NCBI RefSeq assembly: GCF_000633395.1
Contig: NZ_AYMU01000015.1
Span: forward strand, 186,001-250,000
DNA: 64,000 bases
Source of the DNA: Pseudomonas sp. PH1b
GTDB lineage: Bacteria > Pseudomonadota > Gammaproteobacteria > Pseudomonadales > Pseudomonadaceae
Direction: 5' to 3'
Below are positions 24,737 through 33,008 of the stretch, piece by piece. Under the pieces are notes generated by a model that did no database searches, was not told where the DNA came from, and saw only the letters and a list, made by a program, of their open reading frames with translations. Made by a program: the position numbers and the translations under genes. Within the stretch, counting starts at the first letter, position 1. Each line of letters begins with the position of its first letter.

Positions 24737-24933
24737 AGTTGCATAAATTGGTGCTGATTGGCTCTTAGCAAGTGGGCTTTTTGCCGTTACACTGCGCGCC
24801 TTTTCAAGCTGAGCCGGCGTTGTCTTTTATCCGCCGTCGGCCCAGTAGCGCTGCCCCTGCCTGAGTGGGGCTTCGCGGTCGATGGCAGCGCCATATGCTT
24901 CGACCAGTCTTTGTCCTCCCAAGAGGATTGCCG

Positions 24934-25305
24934 GTGGCCAAAAAAGCCGCATCCTTCGCCGCCCTTGGTGGCCTGGTGTTTTCCACCGACGCAGGTCGAC
25001 ATTGCCCGGACTGTAGCCAGCCGGTGGCCGCCTGTATCTGCAAACAAACCCTGATTCCGGCCGGCGACGGCATTGCCCGCGTGCGCCGCGAAAGCAAGGG
25101 CCGTGGCGGCAAGACGGTGACCACCATCACCGGCGTGCCCCTGGCCGAGGACGCCCTCAAGGAGCTGGCCGCGACGTTGAAGAAACGTTGCGGTACCGGT
25201 GGCGCCTTGAAGGACGGTGTCATTGAGATCCAGGGCGATCACGTCGAGCTACTCTTGGCGGAGCTGGTCAAGCAGGGATTCAAGGCGAAGAAGTCCGGCG
25301 GCTAG
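24934..25305 (+). CDS. SUI1/eIF1-like translation factor
   Basis: A 123-residue YciH-type protein. A small cysteine motif near the N-terminus (HCPDCSQPVAACIC) is followed by the SUI1 domain with VTTITGVPL, LAATLKKRCGTGGALKDGVIEIQGDH and a basic end. Bacterial YciH has been linked to initiation fidelity and stress, with the role not settled. The start is GTG (VAKKAASF) preceded by GAGGA, which gives the expected 123-residue length; the frame extends upstream without support. It lies before speA as in other pseudomonads. Confidence 0.92.
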   Translation: MAKKAASFAALGGLVFSTDAGRHCPDCSQPVAACICKQTLIPAGDGIARVRRESKGRGGKTVTTITGVPLAEDALKELAATLKKRCGTGGALKDGVIEIQGDHVELLLAELVKQGFKAKKSGG

Positions 25306-25309
25306 CAGC

Positions 25310-25388
25310 CTCTGTGAAAACCACCTCTGACTGGATGCGGTCCCGGGTTGCCCGGGATGCAGGCGGCGTCTCCATGGTTTTCACAGAG
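25310..25388. repeat. 79-bp inverted-repeat element between sui1 and speA
   Basis: Perfect 14-base terminal arms (CTCTGTGAAAACCA at 25310-25323; complement at 25375-25388) enclose a second perfect palindrome (TCCCGGG-TTG-CCCGGGA, 25341-25357). The result is a nested cruciform starting 5 bases after the sui1 stop. It resembles the ends of a small MITE, or a large terminator-like hairpin without a U-run. No coding sequence is present. Confidence 0.6.
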
Positions 25389-25527
25389 CCTGTTCATGAA
25401 CGGTTTCTAAACTCAGTACTGCGAGCGCGGTCTATTGCCCTTGCAGGCTAATCGTCATTTTCATTCTTTAGACTGCGCCAGCCCTGGATTGGGGCGGCGC
25501 TCTATGACTTCTTTATAGGGGACTTCG

Positions 25528-27441
25528 ATGTCCGTACGACGCACACGTAAAGACGATGGCAGCCAATGGACCGTTGCGGACAGCCGCAGTGTCTATGGGA
25601 TTCGCCATTGGGGGGCCGGGTATTTCGCGATCAATGACGCCGGTCGCGTCGAAGTTCGTCCGAACGGCCCGAGCAGCTTGCCCATCGATCTGTTCGAACA
25701 AGTCGAGGAGCTGCGCAAGAGCGGCTTGTCCCTGCCTTTGCTGGTGCGCTTCCCGGACATTCTCCAGGACCGCGTGCGCCAGCTGACCGGCGCCTTCGAT
25801 GCCAACATCGAGCGCCTGGAGTACCAGAGCAAATACACCGCGCTGTACCCGATCAAGGTCAACCAGCAGGAAGCGGTGATCGAGAACATCATCGCCACCC
25901 AGAACGTCTCCATCGGCCTGGAAGCTGGCTCCAAGCCGGAGCTGCTGGCGGTCCTGGCCCTGGCGCCCAAGGGCGGCACCATCGTCTGCAACGGCTACAA
26001 GGACCGTGAGTTCATCCGCCTGGCGCTGATGGGCCAGAAGCTGGGCCACAACGTGTTCATCGTCATCGAGAAAGAGTCCGAAGTGGGCCTGGTGATCGAG
26101 GAAGCGGCATCCCTCAAGGTCAAGCCACAGGTGGGCCTGCGGGTGCGCCTGTCGTCCCTGGCGTCGAGCAAATGGGCCGACACCGGCGGCGAGAAATCCA
26201 AGTTCGGCCTGTCGGCGGCGCAGTTGCTGTCGGTGGTCGAACGCTTCCGCGCTGCCGGCCTGGACCAGGGCATCCGCCTGCTGCACTTCCACATGGGTTC
26301 GCAGATCGCCAACCTGGCGGACTACCAGCACGGCTTCAAGGAAGCCATCCGCTACTACGGCGAGCTGCGCAACCTCGGCCTGCCGGTGGATCACATCGAC
26401 GTCGGCGGTGGCCTGGGCGTGGACTACGACGGCACCCATTCGCGCAATGCCAGCTCGATCAACTACGACATGGACGACTACGCCGGCGTGGTGGTGGGCA
26501 TGCTCAAGGAATTCTGCGATGCGCAGAACCTGCCGCACCCGCACATCTTCTCCGAGAGCGGCCGCTCCCTGACCGCCCACCACGCGATGCTGGTGGTACA
26601 GGTGACCGACGTCGAGAAACACAACGACGACGTGCCGCAGATCGACAACAAGGCCGAGCTGCCGGAAACCGTGCAATGGCTGGTGGACCTGCTGGGCCCG
26701 ACCGACATCGAGATGGTCACTGAAACCTACTGGCGCGCCACCCACTACATGAGCGATGTGGCCGCCCAGTACGCCGACGGCAAGCTGACCCTGGCTGAAA
26801 AAGCCCTGGCCGAGCAGTGCTACTTCGCCGTGTGCCGCCGCCTGCACAACTCGTTGAAGGCTCGCCAGCGCTCCCACCGCCAAGTGCTCGACGAACTCAA
26901 CGACAAGCTGGCCGACAAGTACATCTGCAACTTCTCGGTGTTCCAGAGCCTGCCGGACACCTGGGCCATCGGCCAGGTGCTGCCGATCCTGCCGCTGCAC
27001 CGTCTCGACGAAGAACCACTGCGCCGTGCGGTGCTGCAGGACCTGACCTGCGATTCCGACGGCAAGATCAAGCAGTACGTCGACGAGCAGAGCATCGAGA
27101 CCAGCTTGCCGGTGCATGGTCTCAACGAAGGCGAGGACTACCTGCTGGGGATCTTCCTGGTGGGCGCCTACCAGGAAATCCTCGGTGACATGCACAACCT
27201 GTTCGGTGACACCGACTCGGTGAACATCTACCAGCGGGCCAATGGCAGCGTGTACCACGCCGGCATCGAGACCCACGACACCATCGAGGACATGCTGCGC
27301 TACGTGCACTTGTCGCCGGAGGAGTTGATGACCCACTACCGCGACAAGGTGGCCAGCGCCAAGATCAGTACGGCCGAGCGCACCCAGTTCCTGGACGCCC
27401 TGCGCCTGGGCCTGACCCGCTCGTCCTACCTGTCTTCCTGA
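25528..27441 (+). CDS. speA: Biosynthetic arginine decarboxylase SpeA
   Basis: A 637-residue PLP enzyme that makes agmatine, the first step of putrescine synthesis by the ADC route. The PLP lysine motif (TALYPIKVNQQEAVIENI near residue 105), the glycine-rich phosphate site (IDVGGGLGVDYDGT near 290) and the substrate-side SESGRSLTAHHAML are present. The start MSVRRTRKDDGSQWT is preceded by a GGGGA element. A strong terminator follows the stop. Length is the normal 630-640 residues. Confidence 0.97.
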   Translation: MSVRRTRKDDGSQWTVADSRSVYGIRHWGAGYFAINDAGRVEVRPNGPSSLPIDLFEQVEELRKSGLSLPLLVRFPDILQDRVRQLTGAFDANIERLEYQSKYTALYPIKVNQQEAVIENIIATQNVSIGLEAGSKPELLAVLALAPKGGTIVCNGYKDREFIRLALMGQKLGHNVFIVIEKESEVGLVIEEAASLKVKPQVGLRVRLSSLASSKWADTGGEKSKFGLSAAQLLSVVERFRAAGLDQGIRLLHFHMGSQIANLADYQHGFKEAIRYYGELRNLGLPVDHIDVGGGLGVDYDGTHSRNASSINYDMDDYAGVVVGMLKEFCDAQNLPHPHIFSESGRSLTAHHAMLVVQVTDVEKHNDDVPQIDNKAELPETVQWLVDLLGPTDIEMVTETYWRATHYMSDVAAQYADGKLTLAEKALAEQCYFAVCRRLHNSLKARQRSHRQVLDELNDKLADKYICNFSVFQSLPDTWAIGQVLPILPLHRLDEEPLRRAVLQDLTCDSDGKIKQYVDEQSIETSLPVHGLNEGEDYLLGIFLVGAYQEILGDMHNLFGDTDSVNIYQRANGSVYHAGIETHDTIEDMLRYVHLSPEELMTHYRDKVASAKISTAERTQFLDALRLGLTRSSYLSS

Positions 27442-27477
27442 CACCCTGGGCATCCCCGCTGATGCCTGTTGGTCCAT

Positions 27478-27520
27478 GAAAAACGCCGCGTCCTGTCCAT
27501 CAGGAGGCGGCGTTTTTTTG
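27478..27520 (+). terminator. Rho-independent terminator of speA
   Basis: An AAACGCCGC / GCGGCGTTT stem is followed by seven Ts. It lies about 40 bases beyond the speA stop, a textbook intrinsic terminator. Confidence 0.9.
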
Positions 27521-27764
27521 TACCCGCTGCCCTATCGCTTGGTGGCCAGGAAGCTTGCTCCTGTTCGGTCGCGTCGCGGGCGTGAATCCTGAATCCGATC
27601 TTCCCCGGTCACCACCCCACGGCGCCCAGCGCGTGCCGGCCCCCTCGCCACCTGTATGCGCATGACCGGCCTCATCCCGTTCTGTTGCTTGTCAGCGCCC
27701 ACAACTCAGTCTTTGCAGCTAGCCTGCTGGAAGCGCTCCGCGGTGGAGGCACAGAGGGTTGGCG
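27521..27764. other. Intergenic region with no recognised feature
   Basis: 244 bases between the speA terminator and the next gene. I see no gene or clear repeat here; it must contain the promoter of the lipoprotein hydrolase gene. Confidence 0.5.
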
Positions 27765-28640
27765 ATGCCTCATCGATCAAGGAACACCTTGCGTCTACTG
27801 TTCAGCGGACTGTTGATCAGCCTGCTGGCAGCCTGTTCGCCGCTCAAGGTACTCAACTCCCTCACCCCCGGCAGCAGCTTCACCAAGACCTCGGGCATTG
27901 CCTATGGCAGCGACCCGCGGCAACGGCTCGATGTCTACCGGCCCAGGCAGGCCGCGCCCGGTGCACCGGTGGTGGTGTTCTTCTACGGAGGCAGTTGGAA
28001 CAGTGGTTCACGCAGCGACTACGACTTTGTCGGCGAAGCCCTGGCTTCCCGGGGCATGGTGGTGGTGATTGCCGACTATCGGCTTTATCCCCAGGTGCGC
28101 TACCCGGCGTTTCTCCAGGATGGGGCCCGGGCCGTGGCCTGGACCCATGAACATATCGCCGACTTTGGGGCCGACCCGCAGCGCCTGTACCTGATGGGCC
28201 ATAGCTCGGGGGCCTACAACGCGGCGATGCTGGCCCTGGATCCTCGGTTGCTGGCAGAGGTCGACTTGACGCCGCGGATCATCAAGGGCTGGGTCGGTCT
28301 GGCCGGGCCCTATGACTTTCTGCCCATTCGCAACACCGAGGTGCGCCCGGTGTTCTTCTATCCCGACTCGCCGCCGGACTCGCAGCCGATCAACCATGTC
28401 AGCCACGACGCTCCGCCGGCGCTGCTGATGGCCTCCAACGATGATTCCCTGGTCAATCCGCAGCGCAACACCGGCGGCCTGGCCAGCAAGTTGCGGGCGG
28501 CAGGCGTGCCGGTGCAGGAGTTCTATTTCTCCCGTACCAGCCACGCAACCTTGGTTGCCGCTTTGTCCCGGCCGCTGCGGAGACTGGCCCCGGTGCTTGA
28601 GCGGATCAGTGGTTTCGTCGAGTCGACAGCGGTTCAGTGA
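27765..28640 (+). CDS. Alpha/beta hydrolase lipoprotein
   Basis: A 291-residue protein with a lipoprotein signal (LISLLAAC, lipidated Cys near residue 24), so it is probably anchored in the envelope. The hydrolase fold is of the BD-FAE/esterase type: an oxyanion motif variant FFYGGSWNSGS (Tyr replaces the usual His of HGG), the nucleophile elbow GHSSGAY near residue 148, and a likely acid/histidine pair near the end (SNDDSLV, SHATLV). The substrate is unknown. ATG 27765 was chosen over an in-frame TTG two codons upstream. The 3' end overlaps the convergent MATE gene by 7 bases. Confidence 0.82.
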   Translation: MPHRSRNTLRLLFSGLLISLLAACSPLKVLNSLTPGSSFTKTSGIAYGSDPRQRLDVYRPRQAAPGAPVVVFFYGGSWNSGSRSDYDFVGEALASRGMVVVIADYRLYPQVRYPAFLQDGARAVAWTHEHIADFGADPQRLYLMGHSSGAYNAAMLALDPRLLAEVDLTPRIIKGWVGLAGPYDFLPIRNTEVRPVFFYPDSPPDSQPINHVSHDAPPALLMASNDDSLVNPQRNTGGLASKLRAAGVPVQEFYFSRTSHATLVAALSRPLRRLAPVLERISGFVESTAVQ

Positions 28641-29980
28641 GCACGAGCAAACCAGCCGTCGCGGCGGTCCAGGCGCCAGGCGAAGGCGCCCAGGGTCAGG
28701 CTGCGCAAGAGCATGAACAGTAGGAACGTCAACCACAGGCCATGATTGCCCAAGCCTTGCAGGGCCCAAGCGAACGGTGCGAGCAGTAGCACGCTGAGGA
28801 GCATGCCGTTGCGCATTTCCCGGGCCCGGGTGGCGCCGATGAACAGGCCGTCCAGCAGGTAGCTCCAGACCGCAATCAGCGGCAGCACGGCGAGGTAGGG
28901 CAGGTAGGTAAAGGCGGTCTGGCGGACTTCGGGGATGTTGGTCTGCATTTCGATGAACAGGTGGCCGCCCAGCAGGAACAGGACGGCGAACCCCAGGCTG
29001 GCCAGCAGCGACCAGCCGCCGGCCACCACCAGCGAGCGGCGCAGGGCCTGGCGGTCATGGGCACCGATGGCATGGCCGCACAGTGCCTCCACCGCGTGGG
29101 CCAGGCCATCCAGGGCGTGGGCGGTGAGCAGCAGACCATTGAGCAGCAGGGCATTGGCCGCCACCGTCGCATCGCCGAGGCGCGCGCCCTGGACGGTGAT
29201 CAGGAAAAACACCGATTGCAGGGCCAGGCTGCGGATGAAGATGTCGCGGTTCACCGCCAGCAACGGGCGCCAGCTCTGCCAGCGCCGCAAGGCGGCCCAG
29301 ACGATCTGGCCCGGGTAGGCGCGCAACGCCGGGCGGGTCATGGCCAGGCCGATCAGCGCGCCACTCCATTCGGCGATGACCGAGGCCCGGGCCGAACCGG
29401 CCACGCCCCAGTCCAGCCCGAGGACGAACCACAGGTTGAGGGTGATGTTCAGCAGGTTGGTGCTGAGCAGGATGATCAACGGTGCCCGGGCGTTCTGGGT
29501 GCCGAGAAACCAGCCCACCAGGGCGAAACTGGCCAGGGCGGCGGGCAGGCCCAGCAGGCGGGTGTGGAAAAACGTCCGGGTCATCTGCTCCAGCTCTGCC
29601 GAGGGTTGCATCAGGTGCAACGCTGCGCCGCTCAGCGGCACCCCGATGCTCCCCAGTAGCAACGCCAGGCCCAGGGCCAGCAGCAGGCCCTGCAACAGGA
29701 TCTGTCGCAGCGCTGCTCCATCGCCGCGTCCTGCCGCCTGGGCGGCAAAACCGGTGGCGCCCATGCGCAGGAAGCCCATGGCCCAGGCAAGAAAGGTATA
29801 GAGGCTGGCGCCGACCGCCACGGCTCCCAACTGATGGGCATGGGGCAGGTGGCCGATGACGGTGCTGTCCACCAGGGCCACCAGGGGCACGGAAATGTTC
29901 GACAGGATCATCGGCGCGGCCAGGGCCCAGACGCGACGATGAGTGGGGCGATGACGCCAATCGGTGATCAGGGGGGACAT
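28634..29980 (-). CDS. MATE family efflux transporter (DinF type)
   Basis: A 448-residue protein with about 12 hydrophobic segments. The MATE/DinF signatures near the start are visible (RRVWALAAPMILSNISVPLVALVDSTVIGHL), and the second half repeats the pattern (RDIFIRSLALQSVFFLITVQGARLG). Such carriers export cationic drugs or metabolites using a Na+ or H+ gradient. The ATG at 29980 follows an AAGGAG site at proper spacing; the longer open frame upstream is not supported. Convergent with the hydrolase gene. Confidence 0.9.
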   Translation of the reverse strand: MSPLITDWRHRPTHRRVWALAAPMILSNISVPLVALVDSTVIGHLPHAHQLGAVAVGASLYTFLAWAMGFLRMGATGFAAQAAGRGDGAALRQILLQGLLLALGLALLLGSIGVPLSGAALHLMQPSAELEQMTRTFFHTRLLGLPAALASFALVGWFLGTQNARAPLIILLSTNLLNITLNLWFVLGLDWGVAGSARASVIAEWSGALIGLAMTRPALRAYPGQIVWAALRRWQSWRPLLAVNRDIFIRSLALQSVFFLITVQGARLGDATVAANALLLNGLLLTAHALDGLAHAVEALCGHAIGAHDRQALRRSLVVAGGWSLLASLGFAVLFLLGGHLFIEMQTNIPEVRQTAFTYLPYLAVLPLIAVWSYLLDGLFIGATRAREMRNGMLLSVLLLAPFAWALQGLGNHGLWLTFLLFMLLRSLTLGAFAWRLDRRDGWFARAH

Positions 29981-30064
29981 GCGGGCTCCTTGCGAGAGCG
30001 AGCATTGTAGCCCGGCGCGCGGTGGCGCCGAGGGTGAAGTAGAGGGATCAGGGACAGCAGGCAA

Positions 30065-30358
30065 TCAATGGATGATCCAGCTCAGCAGCCAGAGGCCGAG
30101 TACCAGCCAGATCAGCCCGAGGATGATCGAGGCGCGCATGAAGGCGCGGATTGCCGAGTAGAGGAACATCAGGCCGATGATCAGGGTGATGATGCTGATG
30201 ATCGAGGCGTCCATGCCCAGGGCCCGGGACAGCCCGTCGATAAAATTGCCTCCGGCGTGGGTCAGGGTATTGAACAACCCGCTGAGCAGGTCGACGATAA
30301 ACCGGATGACCGAGCCGATGGCCTGGCCGAGCCATTCGAAGAAGCTTTCTACCTGCAT
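30065..30358 (-). CDS. Small membrane protein, unknown function
   Basis: A 97-residue protein with an amphipathic N-terminal half (MQVESFFEWLGQAIGSVIRFIVDLL) and two hydrophobic helices in the C-terminal half (IISIITLIIGLMFLYSAI, then IILGLIWLVLGLWLLSWIIH). I do not recognise a named family. It lies 84 bases upstream of the MATE gene on the same strand. The start was set at the Met before QVESFF because the longer frame is not plausible as protein. Confidence 0.65.
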   Translation of the reverse strand: MQVESFFEWLGQAIGSVIRFIVDLLSGLFNTLTHAGGNFIDGLSRALGMDASIISIITLIIGLMFLYSAIRAFMRASIILGLIWLVLGLWLLSWIIH

Positions 30359-30561
30359 GTGTACGTCCTGATGAAAGAGAGGCGGGGTGCCGAAGCTCAA
30401 CCTTGGGCCACGGATGCCTGGGGCGAGTTCCCCATCAGCATAGAAGCTGGCGGCTGGGTACATTCTATAGGAGCGCCCGGAGGATGTTGCACCTGCCGGC
30501 GCATGCCGCCCTTGCGTCCCGTGCCCATCCCCCGGAAGCTATACGCCTTCAGGAGACCCCG

Positions 30562-30867
30562 ATGAACCTAGAGCAACTGACCCAACGCCTGCACGCCATT
30601 CGTGATCGCAACGATTGGCGGCCATTCCACAGCCCGAAGAACCTGGCCATGGCCGCCAGTGTCGAGATGGCGGAGCTGGTGGAAATCTTCCAGTGGCTGA
30701 CCGAAGACCAGTCGCGGCAACTGCCGGCCGACCAGTTGGCCCACGCCGGGCAGGAGATTGGGGACATCGTCCTCTACCTGTTGCTGCTGTGCAGCGAGTT
30801 GGGGCTGGACCTGGACCAGGTGGTGCGCAGCAAGCTGGCGGACAGCGAACGGCGGTTCTGCTCATGA
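30562..30867 (+). CDS. MazG-like nucleotide pyrophosphohydrolase
   Basis: A 101-residue all-helical protein of the MazG-like/RS21-C6 type. The metal-binding motif is visible as VEMAELVEIFQW near residues 34-45 with the later helix EIGDIVLYLLLLCSELG near 70-86 (ExxD). Such enzymes hydrolyse non-canonical or excess nucleoside triphosphates to monophosphates. The cmoM start overlaps its stop by 4 bases (ATGA), implying coupled translation. The ATG has an AGGAGA site upstream. Confidence 0.85.
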   Translation: MNLEQLTQRLHAIRDRNDWRPFHSPKNLAMAASVEMAELVEIFQWLTEDQSRQLPADQLAHAGQEIGDIVLYLLLLCSELGLDLDQVVRSKLADSERRFCS

Positions 30868-31613
30868 GCGATCGTCACTTCGATCAGTTGGCGACCCGTT
30901 TCGCCGAGAAAATCTATGGCGGTGCCAAGGGTGCGATCCGCCTCGCCGTGCTTCAGGCCGATCTCAAGGAAAGCCTGCCGGAACGGCCGTTGCGGGTGCT
31001 GGATATCGGTGCCGGCCTGGGGCACATGTCCTTGTGGCTGGCGCAGCGCGGGCACCAGGTGACCCTGGCCGAACCGGCGGCGCCGATGCTTGAAGGCGCA
31101 CGCCAGCGCTTTGCCGAAGCCGAGCAGCAGGCGACCTTCATCCAGGCGCCCTGGCAGGAGTTGCTGGGGCAACTGACCGAGCCTTATGACCTGGTGCTGT
31201 GTCACGCGGTGCTGGAATGGCTGGCCGAACCCCACGCGATCCTGCCGGTATTGCACCAATTGACCCGCGCTGACGGTTGGCTGTCCCTGGCTTTCTACAA
31301 CCGCGATGCCTTGGTGTACCGCAACCTGCTCAAGGGCCACTTTCGCAAGATGCGCAAGAACGACATGGCCGGTGAGAAGCAGAGCCTGACCCCGCAACAA
31401 CCGCTTGATCCGCGCGAGCTGGCGGCGCAACTTGAGGGCTTGTGGCAGGTCGAAACCCAGAGCGGTGTGCGGGTGTTCCACGATTACATGCCGGTGGAGT
31501 TCCAGGCTCGAGCCGAACTGACGGATCTGCTGGAGATGGAGCTGGCCCACCGTCGACACCCAAGTTTTGCCGGGCTTGGGCGTTATCTGCATTGGCTGTG
31601 CCGGCCGGTCTAA
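30864..31613 (+). CDS. cmoM: tRNA cmo5U methyltransferase CmoM
   Basis: A 249-residue SAM-dependent methyltransferase that resembles E. coli CmoM along its length as far as I can recall: MSDRHFDQLATRFAEKIYGGAKG at the start, RVLDIGAGLGHMSLWLAQRGHQVTL as motif I, CHAVLEWLAEP, LSLAFYNRDAL and GVRVFHDYMP. CmoM methylates the carboxymethoxy group of the wobble uridine in some tRNAs, giving mcmo5U. It is translationally coupled to the MazG-like gene. Older annotations call this protein SmtA. Confidence 0.9.
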   Translation: MSDRHFDQLATRFAEKIYGGAKGAIRLAVLQADLKESLPERPLRVLDIGAGLGHMSLWLAQRGHQVTLAEPAAPMLEGARQRFAEAEQQATFIQAPWQELLGQLTEPYDLVLCHAVLEWLAEPHAILPVLHQLTRADGWLSLAFYNRDALVYRNLLKGHFRKMRKNDMAGEKQSLTPQQPLDPRELAAQLEGLWQVETQSGVRVFHDYMPVEFQARAELTDLLEMELAHRRHPSFAGLGRYLHWLCRPV

Positions 31614-31624
31614 CGGAGTGTGCA

Positions 31625-32233
31625 ATGAAACGCCGCCTGGGTCTGATTCTTGTGTGTGCCGGGCTTGCCGCCTGTCAGGGCAGCAACCCCTATGTCGCCA
31701 GTTCCAATCCCTTGCCGCCGGCCCCGCCGCAAGCGGCCACGACCTTTGATCGCAGCGCCTACCCGGCGCCGACCCGAGACTACGGCCGCTACCGCAGTTG
31801 GGCCTGGCTCAACGGCCGCCTGCCCAGTGGCTCGGCCTGGGCCGATTCGGCGCAGATCGCCGAAGCGGTGAGCAATGCCCTGGATCAACGTGGGCTGCGC
31901 CCCCTGCATGACCAGCGGCCGGCGGATTTGTGGGTCAGCGCCGACCTGCATCTGGAGAAACGCCTGCGCCAGGTCCAGGACGATTACGGTTACGCAGGCT
32001 ATGGCGGCTACAACCGCTACGGACCGGGCTACGGCATGTACGGCAGTGTGCCGGTGGTGCGCACCTATGAAGTGGAAGTGGTGGTGGTGCGGGTCAACCT
32101 GTATGACGGCGCCAATGGCCAGCCGGTATGGAGTGCCAGCGCCGAAACCAGCAGTCGCGGCAGCCTCGGCGAGCGTGCCGATGCATTACGTGAGGCGGTG
32201 GAAAAAGCCATGGCCGCCTATCCTCCCAGTTAG
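31625..32233 (+). CDS. DUF4136 lipoprotein (first of two)
   Basis: A 202-residue envelope protein. The lipobox LAAC sets the lipidated cysteine at residue 17. A Pro-rich linker follows, and then a DUF4136 domain (YGRYRSWAWLNG, then the paralogue-shared LDQRGLRPLHDQRPADLWVSA). A Tyr/Gly-rich loop lies near residues 119-137 (YGYAGYGGYNRYGPGYGMYG). The function of the family is unknown. It starts 11 bases after cmoM and is followed 41 bases later by a second copy of the same fold. Confidence 0.85.
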   Translation: MKRRLGLILVCAGLAACQGSNPYVASSNPLPPAPPQAATTFDRSAYPAPTRDYGRYRSWAWLNGRLPSGSAWADSAQIAEAVSNALDQRGLRPLHDQRPADLWVSADLHLEKRLRQVQDDYGYAGYGGYNRYGPGYGMYGSVPVVRTYEVEVVVVRVNLYDGANGQPVWSASAETSSRGSLGERADALREAVEKAMAAYPPS

Positions 32234-32274
32234 CGGTCCCTGTTCAGGCCTCAGCCATGAAGTGGAGAAACAGC

Positions 32275-32832
32275 ATGTTCCATCGAGTCGTTTTACTGGT
32301 GTGCATCGCGCTGCTCGGCGCCTGTGCGTCCGACCAGGTCAACCATGATTTCGACGCCAGCCGGGACTTTGGCGCCTACCGCAGTTGGAGCTGGAAAGAA
32401 CCCGCCCTGCAGTACCGTCCCGATGATCCGCGGATCAAGAGCGACTTGACCGAGCAGCGCATTCGCCAGGCCGTGTCCGAGCAACTGGATCAGCGTGGCC
32501 TGCGCCCTGTCCAGGCTGGTGCAAGGGCCGATGTGAACGTCCAGGCCTACCTGATCGTCGAAGACCGCCAGCAACAGGTCACCACCAACTACGGCGGAGG
32601 CTGGGGTGGTCCGTGGAACGGCTACTGGGGCGGGCCGATGTACAACGAGACCCGCAACATCACCTACAAGGTGGCGACCATCCAGATCGACCTGCTGGAC
32701 GGCAAGGACGGCAAGCTGGTCTGGCGTGGCAGTGACGAGCAGATGCTCAGCAGTTCGCCCAACCCTGCGGACCGCAGCGCCGCGGTCCGCGCCACGGTCA
32801 TGCGAATCCTGCAGAACTACCCGCCTCATTGA
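32275..32832 (+). CDS. DUF4136 lipoprotein (second of two)
   Basis: A 185-residue lipoprotein with lipobox LGAC (Cys17). The DUF4136 domain shares FGAYRSWSWKE, LDQRGLRPVQAGARADV and the terminal RILQNYPPH pattern with the gene just upstream, so the pair arose by tandem duplication. A Gly/Trp-rich loop (YGGGWGGPWNGYWGGP) takes the place of the Tyr/Gly loop of the first copy. I chose the ATG at 32275 because a GTGGAG site precedes it; a start six codons upstream is possible. Confidence 0.85.
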   Translation: MFHRVVLLVCIALLGACASDQVNHDFDASRDFGAYRSWSWKEPALQYRPDDPRIKSDLTEQRIRQAVSEQLDQRGLRPVQAGARADVNVQAYLIVEDRQQQVTTNYGGGWGGPWNGYWGGPMYNETRNITYKVATIQIDLLDGKDGKLVWRGSDEQMLSSSPNPADRSAAVRATVMRILQNYPPH

Positions 32833-33008
32833 GGCCATTCCTTCTCCTGTCATCCGGGGCACGGCAGCACCTTGAGGTGCCTGCGGTGCTCTTGCCCGCC
32901 GCCAGTCAGCCGGGCTGGCCTCCTGCCAGCGTGCCCTCCAGGCATTGACTACACTGCTTTCATCCTTGGAGATAGCGCTCGGCTGCGAGCCGGTAAAGGA
33001 GTGCCTCG

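Noticed and set aside
25513..27477. 654-codon minus-strand open frame
   Set aside because: It is opposite speA, which is unambiguous; the frame is rich in His, Gln and Val as expected of an antisense shadow.
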